DNA from: Acidobacteriota bacterium
GTDB taxonomy: Bacteria; Acidobacteriota; Terriglobia; Terriglobales; Acidobacteriaceae
Direction: 5' to 3'
NCBI GenBank assembly: GCA_021803035.1
Contig: JAJZME010000059.1
Location: 1-64,000, forward strand
DNA: 64,000 bases
The notes beneath the pieces were generated by a model. The model saw only the letters and a program-made list of their open reading frames with translations, searched no databases and was not told the origin of the DNA. A program made the translations under genes and the position numbers. Of the stretch, positions 1-7,607 are shown piece after piece (position 1 is the first letter of the stretch; each line of letters starts with the position of its first letter).

Positions 1-1124
1 TAAAACAGCTCGTTCTCCTCAAATTGACCGTCCATCGACTCGTTCTCTTCCTTCATCGCGGAGCCAATATTGCTCTCGGCATTTAGCAGCATTGCCGCTG
101 GAAAGTTCGCGTATTGCGTATGAAATTGGGCGATTGTTTCAGGGCCGGCCTGAGTGGACAGTTGTTGAATCGCGGCGTGAATACGCTCGATTTTGGCCAA
201 GTCGTCAGGGCCCTTTTCAGCGAGGATCGGCTCTACCACGCGCTCAATGCGCACAAGCTGCGCCTGGGCTCCAAACACCTTCGCCGCCATCTTCGCAGCC
301 ATCTGTTCGTCTCCTTCGTAAGAGCCATCGGCGAAAAGCACTGACTGAAGGACCATGTATTGGGGTTTCGGAGCCTCAACAAACACTCCGTTGACCATCC
401 TGCCGGAGCGGGGAATGCCGATGTGCATCTGATGACTGGCGCCTGGGGCAATCACTGAAGAGAATCCATTGGACTTGTATGACCCGATGCCACTTTCTTC
501 CCGTGAGCCTTCCTCCTGGAAACGGCCGATTCTAAACGCGTCCACGGCCTTGCCGGACAAGTTGCGTAGGGTTATCATGCCCTCTCGTCGATCGACTGGT
601 GTGTAGTCGATCAGAACAGAACTCACTTCGCTGCGAGTCACCGGCCGGTAAGGAGAACGCGGTTCATTTGTGACGATACGGATCGTGATCGGTTCAAGCC
701 CCACTTCTTCCATCTCCGGGAAGACGACAGACTCGTTGAGCTTCCCTGCGTGTGCTGCCAGAGCCTGGCGCCGCAGCTTTTGGAGAGAAGTAAACCAAAG
801 TGGCTGGTTGACCTCGCCGTAAAAAACAATCGGTGTGATGAGAAATGTGTCTCCCTGGACGCAAACCTCTATTTCGAGCCCCGAAGGCTGCTCTATGCCG
901 GCGTTCGCGTTGGTTACCCGTCTAAGCCTGCCTTGGTAATTAAAGGTCGAACAAGAGTTCTGTGAGGTAGCGGCGGGGATCGTTGCATAAAGGGGATACA
1001 GGCTTTCGCCGAGGATCTCGACAGCGAACCTCGCTTGAGGGGCTGGGGTTTGTGCGACACCGGAGCGAGCGCTCACACATACGAAAGCGAGAAGGCATAA
1101 GGATCCGACGACTCTTCGAGACAT
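1..1124 (-). CDS. Exported hypothetical protein, C-terminus beyond left edge
   Basis: Reading the minus strand from the ATG at 1124 gives an uninterrupted frame of 374 codons that runs off the left edge, so the C-terminus is missing. The start has a Shine-Dalgarno-like AGAGGA about 7 bases upstream. The N-terminus is a signal peptide: MSRRVVGS, a hydrophobic stretch with LCLLAFVCV, then a VAQ cleavage-type end around residue 25. The rest is a soluble protein with two Cys near residues 57 and 87, a central beta-rich part, and a charged helical C-terminal region (VVEPILAEKGPDDLAKIERI). I do not recognise the family. It is transcribed divergently from the membrane protein at 1235. The frame is solid; the function is unknown. 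Confidence 0.8.
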   Translation of the reverse strand, partial: MSRRVVGSLCLLAFVCVSARSGVAQTPAPQARFAVEILGESLYPLYATIPAATSQNSCSTFNYQGRLRRVTNANAGIEQPSGLEIEVCVQGDTFLITPIVFYGEVNQPLWFTSLQKLRRQALAAHAGKLNESVVFPEMEEVGLEPITIRIVTNEPRSPYRPVTRSEVSSVLIDYTPVDRREGMITLRNLSGKAVDAFRIGRFQEEGSREESGIGSYKSNGFSSVIAPGASHQMHIGIPRSGRMVNGVFVEAPKPQYMVLQSVLFADGSYEGDEQMAAKMAAKVFGAQAQLVRIERVVEPILAEKGPDDLAKIERIHAAIQQLSTQAGPETIAQFHTQYANFPAAMLLNAESNIGSAMKEENESMDGQFEENELF

Positions 1125-1234
1125 TTTCGGTTCCTCTAAAGGGATGTCGCAGCCCATTATAAGGCTGATTAGATAACTGGGTGCGAGCCAACCCTCTTAC
1201 GCAATCTTTATGCCGTGGTAATTAGGCTTGGACT
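1125..1234. promoter_or_regulatory. Divergent intergenic region
   Basis: This 110-base spacer separates two divergently read genes and must hold both of their promoters. I could not pick out convincing -35/-10 pairs beyond the AGAGGA ribosome-binding site of the minus-strand gene. Confidence 0.35.
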
Positions 1235-1675
1235 ATGGCAGATTCTCTCTATCGTGCGCTTCGCCTCATATCCCTAATGCTTGCAGCATTCGCAATTGCC
1301 GGGATTTGCGCTCTGCTGGTTTGGGATGTGCGCCCGCAACTCTTCGCGCCGAAAGCTCACGCCCTGCTTGGTGCCTTTCCGTTGGCGATGATTGCCTTCA
1401 CATGGCTCCTGCACCATGCACTTCAACGCGCATCATTCCGCGACTCGCTCAAAGCTATTTTGCTCTCCACTGCATTCCTCCTCTGGGCAGCTAACCAGTG
1501 CCTATCCAATCTGCGCTTGGCTACCGTTTGCAATGACATCGCCATCGCGCTCTTTGTGCTCGACCTCGTCTTCATCATTGCGTCGCGACCTTCTGAAGGA
1601 GAGCATGGCAGCAATGAGCTTTCGTCTACAAACACACGCTGCTGCGATGGTCTTGGCTGCAAATTGTGCCGTTAA
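1235..1675 (+). CDS. Small four-helix membrane protein
   Basis: This 146-residue protein has four predicted membrane helices at roughly residues 12-31, 45-63, 73-90 and 97-116, short connecting loops, and a polar Cys-containing tail after the motif SRPSEGEHGSNE. It has no recognisable catalytic motif, and I cannot assign a family. The ATG at 1235 is chosen because the first helix follows closely. The alternative frame at 1228 is a shadow without hydrophobic periodicity. The gene ends about 50 bases before the proposed left end of the IS110 element, and the odd Cys-rich last ~15 residues could be read-through into foreign or decayed DNA. Confidence 0.6.
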   Translation: MADSLYRALRLISLMLAAFAIAGICALLVWDVRPQLFAPKAHALLGAFPLAMIAFTWLLHHALQRASFRDSLKAILLSTAFLLWAANQCLSNLRLATVCNDIAIALFVLDLVFIIASRPSEGEHGSNELSSTNTRCCDGLGCKLCR

Positions 1676-1739
1676 AATTCCGGTGATCAAAGAGGCCGGA
1701 AGCGGTTGTATGACCGGCTAGTGTTCCTTATGCCAGGTT

Positions 1740-1990
1740 TTCGCCCCAAAGGCTTCTGGGGAGTGAGGGATTGCGCCAAAAAGACAACCGCAGTCATGCA
1801 TGGTCTTTCGGACCACCCGAAGAGCATGAAAATAGAGGCAGCGATCTGCGTGGGTGAAGGTCGAGGATCTGTGGAGCCGAAGTAGCCCGCACTGCAGTCT
1901 GACCTGGACATCGCCGCGTACCCAAGACTGTAGCTGAAGCTAAGCACGCAGGGCAGACTGAACGTTATTGCCGATGTCCCCCTCACAGAT
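1740..1990 (+). ncRNA. Candidate IS110 bridge RNA in left end
   Basis: IS110 elements are known to transcribe a bridge RNA from the non-coding end, with two internal loops that pair with target and donor DNA. Here the left end contains a TGGTC/GACCA hairpin (1800-1814), a GCAG/CTGC hairpin (about 1840-1850), and a 9-bp stem, CTGCAGTCT (1892-1900) with AGACTGTAG (1925-1933), enclosing a 24-base loop of the size expected of a guide loop. The loop segment GGACATCG (1906-1913) is also perfectly complementary to CGATGTCC (1972-1979), giving an alternative long-range pairing. I could not match guide bases to the flanks by eye. Confidence 0.45.
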
Positions 1991-2005
1991 GCCGAAGGAG
2001 GACCT

Positions 2006-3238
2006 ATGGAGATCATCCTGAGATGCTGTGCAGGTCTGGACGTGCACAAAGACAGCGTGGAGGCTTGTGTTCGCCACGTGAGCGCAGGTGGCAAGGTGGA
2101 GCATGAGGTTCGCCACTGGGGCACGACCACACGTGAGCTGGTGGAGATGGCGGATTGGCTTTTGGACAAGGGCGTGACACACGTAGCGATGGAATCGACG
2201 GGGGTGTACTGGAAGCCGATCTTCAACATTCTGGAAGCGCAGTTTGAGATTCTGCTGGCCAACGCTCATCATCTGAAGAACGTTCCTGGACGCAAGACCG
2301 ACATCAAGGATTGTCAGTGGATTGCACAACTGCTGCAGCACGGGCTGCTGAAGGGTAGCTTCATTCCGCCGCGGCCACAGCGGGAACTGCGCGATTTGAC
2401 GCGGCAGCGGACGCAATTGGTCGATGAGGCGAGCCGTATCTCGAACCGCATTCAGAAAGTGCTGGAAGACGCCAACGTGAAGCTGGGCTCGGTGGCGAGC
2501 AACGTGGTTGGCACATCCGGACGGATGATGTTGGAAGCGATCATCGCGGGGCAAAATGACCCGGCTCAACTGGCTGACCTGGCACAGCGCCGGTTGCGCA
2601 GCAAGATTCCACAACTGGAGCAGGCGCTCTACGGGAAACTCACCGACCACCATCGCTGGATGCTGAAGCTGCTCCTCGCTCAGTTGCAGACAACTGAGCA
2701 GTTCATCGCCCGACTGGATGAGAGGATCGCAGAACTGGCGCGCCCTCTCGAGCCCGTCCTGGAGAAGTTGGATGCGATACCAGGGATTGATCGGCGTGTG
2801 GCCGAGGTGTTGATCGCAGAAATCGGCCCCGACATGACGCCGTTCCCCAGCGATGCACACCTGGCCTCCTGGGCGGGCATATCTCCGGGCAATAACGAGA
2901 GCGCGGGCAAAAAACGCAGCGGCAAAACCACCAAGGGCAGCCGCTGGTTACGACAAGCTCTGGTGCAAGCGGCATGGGCCGCCAGCCACAAAAAGGATAG
3001 CTATTTCCAGGAACATGCACGCAACCTTATGCATCGCCGCGGCCGCAAACGCGGGTTGGTCGCCGTGGCACATTCCCTGCTCATCATCATCTATCACATG
3101 CTTAAGGAGGATTCGGCATATCGAGACCTCGGCCCGCATTTCCTCGATCACCTGCGCGCCACCCACTTAATCCGTTTTCACGTCCGCAAGCTTCAAAACC
3201 TCGGACTTCAGGTAACACTCACACCAGAGGCAGCATGA
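2006..3238 (+). CDS. IS110 family transposase (RuvC-like DEDD recombinase)
   Basis: The protein has 410 residues, at the upper end of the family's usual size. The N-terminal RuvC-like DEDD domain shows D12 (GLDVHKDSVEA), E63 (AMESTGVYW), and D99 and D102 (GRKTDIKDCQW). After a helical coiled linker (about 115-260) comes the C-terminal Transposase_20 domain with the serine motif PGNNESAGKKRSGK, where S299 is the expected nucleophile. All catalytic residues are present, so the enzyme is probably active. The ATG at 2006 follows an excellent AAGGAGG at a 5-base spacing. It cuts and rejoins DNA under bridge-RNA guidance (known for the family). Confidence 0.96.
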   Translation: MEIILRCCAGLDVHKDSVEACVRHVSAGGKVEHEVRHWGTTTRELVEMADWLLDKGVTHVAMESTGVYWKPIFNILEAQFEILLANAHHLKNVPGRKTDIKDCQWIAQLLQHGLLKGSFIPPRPQRELRDLTRQRTQLVDEASRISNRIQKVLEDANVKLGSVASNVVGTSGRMMLEAIIAGQNDPAQLADLAQRRLRSKIPQLEQALYGKLTDHHRWMLKLLLAQLQTTEQFIARLDERIAELARPLEPVLEKLDAIPGIDRRVAEVLIAEIGPDMTPFPSDAHLASWAGISPGNNESAGKKRSGKTTKGSRWLRQALVQAAWAASHKKDSYFQEHARNLMHRRGRKRGLVAVAHSLLIIIYHMLKEDSAYRDLGPHFLDHLRATHLIRFHVRKLQNLGLQVTLTPEAA

Positions 3239-3246
3239 ATTTTCAG

Positions 3247-3276
3247 GGCAGTTCCTTCGCTGCGCTCAGGATGACA
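3247..3276. repeat. Dispersed repeat flanking IS110 right end
   Basis: The string after the transposase stop (GTTCCTTCGCTGCGCTCAGG followed by ATGACA) resembles a short repeat type that I associate with many bacterial and metagenomic genomes. Its left part also occurs beside the left end of the IS (1723-1729), which suggests the element landed in such a repeat. The repeat identity is from memory and is not verified here. Confidence 0.4.
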
Positions 3277-3420
3277 GCTCCTCTTTTGGAGGAAGCGGGC
3301 GGATCACCGGCGACGCTTACCTTTGCTGGAATCGTCCTGTTTGGCCTGAGAGGACCGATGAGGGGCTACCAAGGCCAATTCGTCGCGAATCAATTACGCT
3401 GCTAGGCACCCGATCCAGCA
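3258..3420. other. Intergenic, IS110 to zeta toxin
   Basis: This is non-coding sequence between the IS right end and the zeta-toxin stop codon. Apart from the repeat at its left end and a weak CTCC/GGAG hairpin near 3281-3297, I see nothing in it. Confidence 0.4.
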
Positions 3421-3999
3421 TCAATCCAGCACCGACGCGAGCCATTGGGGAGTCGGCTTTTGCGAACGAACCGGTTGCCCGTTCGCGTAGACGGTGACAA
3501 GCCGGAAGGGGTGACGCAAGTCGTCATTATCAAACACCCAAACGTGGGGTAGTTCGCGCAATGCGCTTCTGAGATTCGCCAATATCCGCGGAAACCTGGT
3601 CTGCAGCTTGTCCGTGGGTACGTCATGGCCGCCCTGCGAGACTCGCATTGCTACTCGCTGCTCGGAGGTTGTGGGGCCGGAAATGCCGATGAAGCAAAGA
3701 ATGACCGTGTATCCTGCCGCAGCGGCGTCCTTGAGGAATGCCAACTTGTCGTCGGCAGGATCGGAAAAGACCGTCTCGAAGACGAAACTCTCCCTTTGCT
3801 TTACGAGCTCACGCCGGAGCGAATCTGCCACTTTTGCGGCTTCATACGGACCAATTTTCAGTTCACGGGACAGCACATCGGCGTTGACAAAACGCAGGCC
3901 TGCTTCCTCAAGATGAGCGTGGTAGAAGGTCGATTTGCCTGCGCCATTGGGTCCGGCAAGGGCCACAATGACCGGACGGCGATCCAGCGGGAGATCCAC
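3421..3999 (-). CDS. Zeta toxin family protein (P-loop kinase)
   Basis: This 192-residue protein has a Walker A motif GPNGAGKST at residues 16-24, NADVLS around 39-44 and FETVFSDP around 73-80, the order seen in zeta toxins. Characterised zeta toxins phosphorylate UDP-N-acetylglucosamine and so poison cell-wall synthesis. The start is GTG at 3999, overlapping the antitoxin stop by one base (TAGTG), so the two are translationally coupled. The antitoxin lies upstream, as in typical type II modules. The C-terminus (VLD) looks complete. The target is inferred from the family; it could also be a benign zeta-like ATPase. Confidence 0.88.
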   Translation of the reverse strand: MDLPLDRRPVIVALAGPNGAGKSTFYHAHLEEAGLRFVNADVLSRELKIGPYEAAKVADSLRRELVKQRESFVFETVFSDPADDKLAFLKDAAAAGYTVILCFIGISGPTTSEQRVAMRVSQGGHDVPTDKLQTRFPRILANLRSALRELPHVWVFDNDDLRHPFRLVTVYANGQPVRSQKPTPQWLASVLD

Positions 4000-4391
4000 T
4001 ACTTTGCAGCCGTCCTTTTTGCCGATCTAATCGGTTGAAATTGTCGCTTGATGAATCGGCCGGTAGTGCGGCGGCCGTCCGCATCAATACGAACCAGCAA
4101 GCCGGCAATATCTGGGTGCGCTTCGTAATGGGGAAACGGCTGGCTTTCGAGGTAGGCCTTCAGCCGTTTACGCCCCTTCGTGCTGTCCGCCGAATTGAGG
4201 CATTCCGACAAGGGCCGCGCCGCTGCCTTGCGGCATAGCGCCAGAGCCTGGTCGCCCTGGAGAAGTGGTTCGATGGACCGGCCGAGCCGTGCCCAGAATT
4301 CGACCTGGCCGGCAATGGAGCGCTCAACGATCTTGCCCGTTATGCGGGCGTCGAGGACAAGAGCATCCGAGAGCTTGACTGGCTGACTCAT
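3999..4391 (-). CDS. ParD-like antitoxin
   Basis: Residues 4-45 (VKLSDALVLDARITGKIVER, then SIAGQVEFWARLGRSIEPLL) match the ParD_like antitoxin family: a ribbon-helix-helix DNA-binding part in which the R-S-x-x-x-Q-x-E-F-W motif is characteristic. The C-terminal half is basic and probably binds the toxin. The gene is immediately upstream of the zeta toxin with a 1-base overlap. The 15-bp perfect palindrome ten bases before its ATG is a natural autoregulatory site. The ATG at 4391 is used as start; no strong ribosome-binding site is visible, so a nearly leaderless transcript is possible. Confidence 0.82.
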   Translation of the reverse strand: MSQPVKLSDALVLDARITGKIVERSIAGQVEFWARLGRSIEPLLQGDQALALCRKAAARPLSECLNSADSTKGRKRLKAYLESQPFPHYEAHPDIAGLLVRIDADGRRTTGRFIKRQFQPIRSAKRTAAK

Positions 4392-4400
4392 GTATGAATG

Positions 4401-4415
4401 GTAGCATAATGCTAC
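4401..4415. promoter_or_regulatory. Palindromic operator of the toxin-antitoxin operon
   Basis: GTAGCAT-A-ATGCTAC is a perfect inverted repeat centred at 4408, just upstream of the antitoxin start. Its AT-rich centre could overlap a -10 box on the minus strand. Ribbon-helix-helix antitoxins commonly bind such sites to repress their own operon (known for the class; inferred here). Confidence 0.6.
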
Positions 4416-4510
4416 TTCCTGTCAATATCGGAGTTCTCGGTGGCGCCATCTCGGCCGTTCCGTCGGTATTGACCGGTTAACCGGCCATGGGGAGACTACC
4501 CTGAAAAAGC

Positions 4511-4578
4511 GCCGCTCAGGGGCTAAAGCCTAGCCGAATTTGTGGTGCTTTACGGCACGGCTGAAGCCGGGCCTTTGG
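4511..4578. repeat. Dispersed repeat, CTCAGGGGCTAAAGCC type
   Basis: Two short inverted-repeat modules (GGCTAAAGCC at 4520-4529, and CGGC...GCCG within 4553-4570) are joined by an A/T-richer linker. A related copy with the same module order, including a GACTAAAGTC core, lies at 36738-36801. This looks like a REP-type interspersed element, not a gene. Confidence 0.5.
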
Positions 4579-4601
4579 GCATGAGGCTGTTGGCGCGCGT
4601 G

Positions 4602-5996
4602 CTATGGGCGGCTGGCGGGAGCCATCATCTTTGCCGCGATGCGGCCTATGCCGCGGAGCATGGCCTTGACGGGCCAATTTCCTTCGGCGCCGGGAAAGAA
4701 GATCTCGCCGGAACGGCGCGCCTCGGGGCGGTAATACCAGCGCTTGAGCAGGGCGAGATGGGCCTGGCGGACGGTTGCCGAGGCAGAGGCGGATGGGGCG
4801 GACAGGACGGCGAGGACTTCGTCCATGCGAGCTTCGAGCACGCCGCGGGGGAGTTTGGCCGGAGCCGGCGGCATTTGGGCTTCGCCGGCGGCTTGAGCAG
4901 GCGTATTTTGGCTGCTCGCCGCTTCCTGTTCCTGGTTCCCTGTTCCCTGTTCCTGGTTCCCTGTTCCCTGCTCCCGGTTCCCTGCATCTTCCGGAATTGG
5001 CTCGATGGCCACGGGATGCGCGAAGAGCGAGGTGGAGCCGGATTGCTCGTTCTGGATTCGCATGCCAAGAGTGGAAAAGCCCACTGGCCCGCGCAGGCGG
5101 CCATCGTCATAGAGGAACACGGCAACTTCACCAGGGCTGGCCGCAGCCTGCAGAATGACGGCGCGCAACTGGTTGAGCGGGCGCACCAGTTCGGGGGCTA
5201 GCGCGCGAACGGCTTCGACACGCTGCACCTGGGCGTGGAGAGCGGCGGCGGATTCGAATTCGAGATTGGCGGAGGCCTGGTCGCGCTGGGCGCGGAGCGT
5301 GACGAGACGGCTGGCACCGCGCGTGGCCAGAAAGCTCTGCACGGCCGCCGATTCTTCGGCGTAGCGCTCGCCGGTACAGCCCTTGAAGCAGGGCGCGAGG
5401 CACATCTTCATCTCCGAGTAGACGCAGCCGGGATAGGCAGGATCGGGCGCGAGATCGAAGGTGCAGCGGCGCAGCAGGAAGAGCTTGAGCGCCTCGTCGA
5501 CGAAGCGCTCGGCCGCAGCGCGCGAAGGGAACGGCCCGTAGGCCCAATCGGCCTCGCTGCGGCTGGGCCGGTAGGTGACGGTGACGCGCGGGTAGGGATT
5601 GCCGCCCAGGAAGCGGACGAAGGCGGGATGGCGGAGGTGCATCCGCTCCAGCGCTTTTGCGCCAAAGGACGCTTCGAGGAGCTGAAACTGGACGAGCAGG
5701 GACTCGAACTCCGAGCCGGTGAGCCGCCAGGCGATGCGGCGCACGCGGCCGGCCAGTTGCAGACGGCGCGAATGTTGGGGCGAGGGCTGGAGGAGCCGTT
5801 CGAGACGGGCGCGCAGGTTGGGCGTGCGGCCGATGTACGGCTCGGCGTGCGCCTGGGCGCCGTAGAGGGCGAAGACAGCGGATGCCTGGGGAAGCTGGGC
5901 CAGAGAGGCTTTGGGGTCGGCGGGATCGAAGGCGAGTTGCTCCGTCAGGCCTTCGGCGGGCGTGGCTGCTGTTCGACGCTGTTCCGCTTCGTTCAT
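4602..5996 (-). CDS. UvrC-like GIY-YIG protein lacking C-terminal nuclease
   Basis: With the ATG at 5996 this is a 464-residue protein. It has an N-terminal GIY-YIG-like module (VFALYG ... PYIGRTPNLRARL, about residues 40-75), a UvrC-like middle with a Cys cluster (RRCTFDL, PGCVYSEMKMCLAPCFKGC, around 195-230) resembling UvrC's iron-sulfur ligands, and a UVR helical hairpin (about 250-285). UvrC's RNase-H-like endonuclease and helix-hairpin-helix half is absent, so it resembles Cho-type single-incision nucleases. The canonical GIY is replaced by ALY. A 21-bp tandem repeat adds a QGTGNQE-type linker near residues 335-355. The upstream extension to 6146 reads as repeat DNA and was rejected. The role in nucleotide excision repair is inferred. 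Confidence 0.78.
   Translation of the reverse strand: MNEAEQRRTAATPAEGLTEQLAFDPADPKASLAQLPQASAVFALYGAQAHAEPYIGRTPNLRARLERLLQPSPQHSRRLQLAGRVRRIAWRLTGSEFESLLVQFQLLEASFGAKALERMHLRHPAFVRFLGGNPYPRVTVTYRPSRSEADWAYGPFPSRAAAERFVDEALKLFLLRRCTFDLAPDPAYPGCVYSEMKMCLAPCFKGCTGERYAEESAAVQSFLATRGASRLVTLRAQRDQASANLEFESAAALHAQVQRVEAVRALAPELVRPLNQLRAVILQAAASPGEVAVFLYDDGRLRGPVGFSTLGMRIQNEQSGSTSLFAHPVAIEPIPEDAGNREQGTGNQEQGTGNQEQEAASSQNTPAQAAGEAQMPPAPAKLPRGVLEARMDEVLAVLSAPSASASATVRQAHLALLKRWYYRPEARRSGEIFFPGAEGNWPVKAMLRGIGRIAAKMMAPASRP
4931..4984. repeat. In-frame 21-bp tandem repeat in the UvrC-like gene
   Basis: Units start at 4931, 4952 and 4973 (partial). Each is built from 7-base CCTGGTT/CCCTGTT submotifs and encodes the heptad Q-G-T-G-N-Q-E in the gene's frame. 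Copy-number change would keep the frame. Confidence 0.85.
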
Positions 5997-6116
5997 CGCA
6001 ATTCCCGGTGCCCTATGGCCGCCTGCAAATCTTCGGAGCCACCATTGAAAGTCTAAATTCGAGAAGCCTTGCGGCTTAAGCCGCGCAGGAATGATTTTGG
6101 GCCTGTCGATAGCCAT

Positions 6117-6150
6117 CCCAGGTCCCAAAATCGGGCGCTGGGGCACCCTT
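6117..6150 (-). repeat. Dispersed hairpin repeat, GGTGCCCC/GGGACC type
   Basis: Read on the minus strand, this starts GGGTGCCCCAGCGCCCGATT and continues with TTGGGACCTGGGA, an imperfect inverted repeat. The same arrangement, with a perfect stem, occurs on the plus strand at 57890-57921. It lies in the 196-base spacer between the PmbA-like and UvrC-like genes, which otherwise holds nothing I recognise. Confidence 0.55.
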
Positions 6151-6192
6151 GCTCGTATAAGTTCAAGCGGTCAGAAACCAGACTCCGCTGGG

Positions 6193-7590
6193 CTAGCTGC
6201 CCGCGATGGTCATGCCGTCGATGCGCAGGGTGGGCGCGGCGACGGAGGTGCGAAAGACCAGATCGTTGCCGATAGCGGTCACATTGCGCAGCATTTCAGC
6301 CAGATTGCCGGCAATGGTTACTTCCTCGACGGCGTGCGTAAGCTGGCCGTTCTCGATCCAGAGGCCGGTAGCGCCGCGCGAGTAGTCGCCGGTGACGACG
6401 TTGACGCCGAAGCCCATGAGGCTGGTGACATAAAGCCCGGCGGGGATGGCGGCGAGAATCGCATGGGGGGCGAGCGTGCCGGGCTGCAGATAGAGATTGC
6501 CGCAGCCGACGCCGGGCGTGCCAGCCAGGCCGCGCGAGGCGTTGTGGGTGGACTTGAGGCCCAGTTTGCGCGCCGTGTAGGTGTTGAGCAGGTAGCTGCA
6601 GAGCACGCCGTTTTCGATGACCACGGTGCGCTGCGAGGGCAGCCCTTCGCCATCGAAGGGCGAGGTGCCAAAGCCGCCGGCGCCGGTGGGCAAAAGCAGG
6701 GTGTTGTCGTCGACGATGGTGAGCGCGGGAGCGGCGATCTGCTGGCCGAGGCGGCTGGCGAGAAATGAGGCGCTGCGCCAGATGGCGTCGCCCGAGACGG
6801 CTTCAAAGAGCGAGCCGATCAGCGAGCGCGCCACCTCCGGCGCAAAGACGATGGGAACCTGCTGTGTGGGCACGCGCCGCGCGCCGAGGCGGCGGAGAGT
6901 GCGCCGCGCGGCCTCCTGCCCGACGGATTCGGGCGATTCAACGTCGGCCAGGCGGCGGGCGCTGGACCACCAGCCGTCGCGCTGCATCTGCCCGTTGGCG
7001 TCCACGGCGAGCGGCGCGGCGGAGACGCCCGCATAACTGGTACGATAGCCGCCGGCAAATCCGCGGGAGTTGACCAGCACCATGCGGCCGGTGGCCGCGT
7101 CAAAGCTGCCGCCGTCAGAGTTGGTGAGGCGCGGGTCGACGGCCAGGGCCGCGGCTTCGGCGCGCCGCGCCCACTCGATGCGCTCGGGGCCGGGGAGCGA
7201 GTAGACATCATCGTAGTAGAGGTGCAGGTCGCCCTGGACGGCGCCGAACTCGGCGGCTTCGGGCAGGCCGGTGAAGGGATCTTCCTCGGTGACGCGGGCC
7301 AGCGCCATGGCGCCCTCGACAAGCTGGCGGATTCCCTGGGGCGTGAGGTCGCTGGTGGAGGCCGAAGCGGAGCGCTTGCCGACGAAGACGCGCAGGCCCA
7401 ACCCGCGCGAGCCGGAATCCTTGAGCGTTTCCACCTGGCCCATGCGCACGGTGACGCTGAACTCGTCGCCTTCGCGGGCCACGGCCTCAGCGTCGCTGGC
7501 ACCGGCCTTGATGGCCTGGGCGACGACATCGGCAGTCAGGGATTCGAGGTCAACGGAGGTCTGGTCGGGTTGAACGGTGGTTTGGGGCAT
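6193..7590 (-). CDS. pmbA: PmbA/TldE, non-catalytic subunit of TldD/TldE protease
   Basis: The 465-residue protein matches the TldD/PmbA family over its whole length: an N-terminal ADAEAVAREGDEFSVTVRMG segment, GSRGLGLRVFVG around residues 61-72, and the C-terminal MGFGVNVVTGDYSRGATGLW typical of PmbA. It lacks the HExxxH metal site, as expected of TldE. It begins 17 bases after the TldD gene on the same strand, so the two form an operon. The TldD/TldE heterodimer is a metalloprotease acting on unfolded or modified peptides, such as microcin precursors and CcdA in Escherichia coli. The ATG at 7590 is followed directly by family-like sequence. Confidence 0.95.
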   Translation of the reverse strand: MPQTTVQPDQTSVDLESLTADVVAQAIKAGASDAEAVAREGDEFSVTVRMGQVETLKDSGSRGLGLRVFVGKRSASASTSDLTPQGIRQLVEGAMALARVTEEDPFTGLPEAAEFGAVQGDLHLYYDDVYSLPGPERIEWARRAEAAALAVDPRLTNSDGGSFDAATGRMVLVNSRGFAGGYRTSYAGVSAAPLAVDANGQMQRDGWWSSARRLADVESPESVGQEAARRTLRRLGARRVPTQQVPIVFAPEVARSLIGSLFEAVSGDAIWRSASFLASRLGQQIAAPALTIVDDNTLLLPTGAGGFGTSPFDGEGLPSQRTVVIENGVLCSYLLNTYTARKLGLKSTHNASRGLAGTPGVGCGNLYLQPGTLAPHAILAAIPAGLYVTSLMGFGVNVVTGDYSRGATGLWIENGQLTHAVEEVTIAGNLAEMLRNVTAIGNDLVFRTSVAAPTLRIDGMTIAGS

Positions 7591-7607
7591 GTCTTGAAGC
7601 TATCAAA

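Larger units (their letters stand above)
1730..3257 (+). mobile_element. IS110-family insertion sequence
   Basis: A complete IS110-type transposase (2006-3238) is preceded by about 275 bases of non-coding, structured left end and followed by a very short right end. The boundaries are proposed from a 7-base match, GTTCCTT, at 1723-1729 and 3251-3257. Joining the outer flanks through one copy rebuilds a sequence continuing into the element at 3251-3276 (GTTCCTTCGCTGCG...), which looks like a dispersed genomic repeat. The total of about 1.53 kb, the lack of terminal inverted repeats and the long left/short right ends fit the IS110 group. The boundaries are inference; the transposase identity is firm. 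Confidence 0.65.

Noticed and set aside
4931-4984. Short repeats as a possible CRISPR array
   Set aside because: Units are contiguous without spacers and stay in frame inside a gene; it is a tandem repeat.
5997-6146. 50-residue N-terminal extension of the UvrC-like protein
   Set aside because: It reads through a dispersed hairpin repeat and the residues are unlike the family; the ATG at 5996 is preferred.
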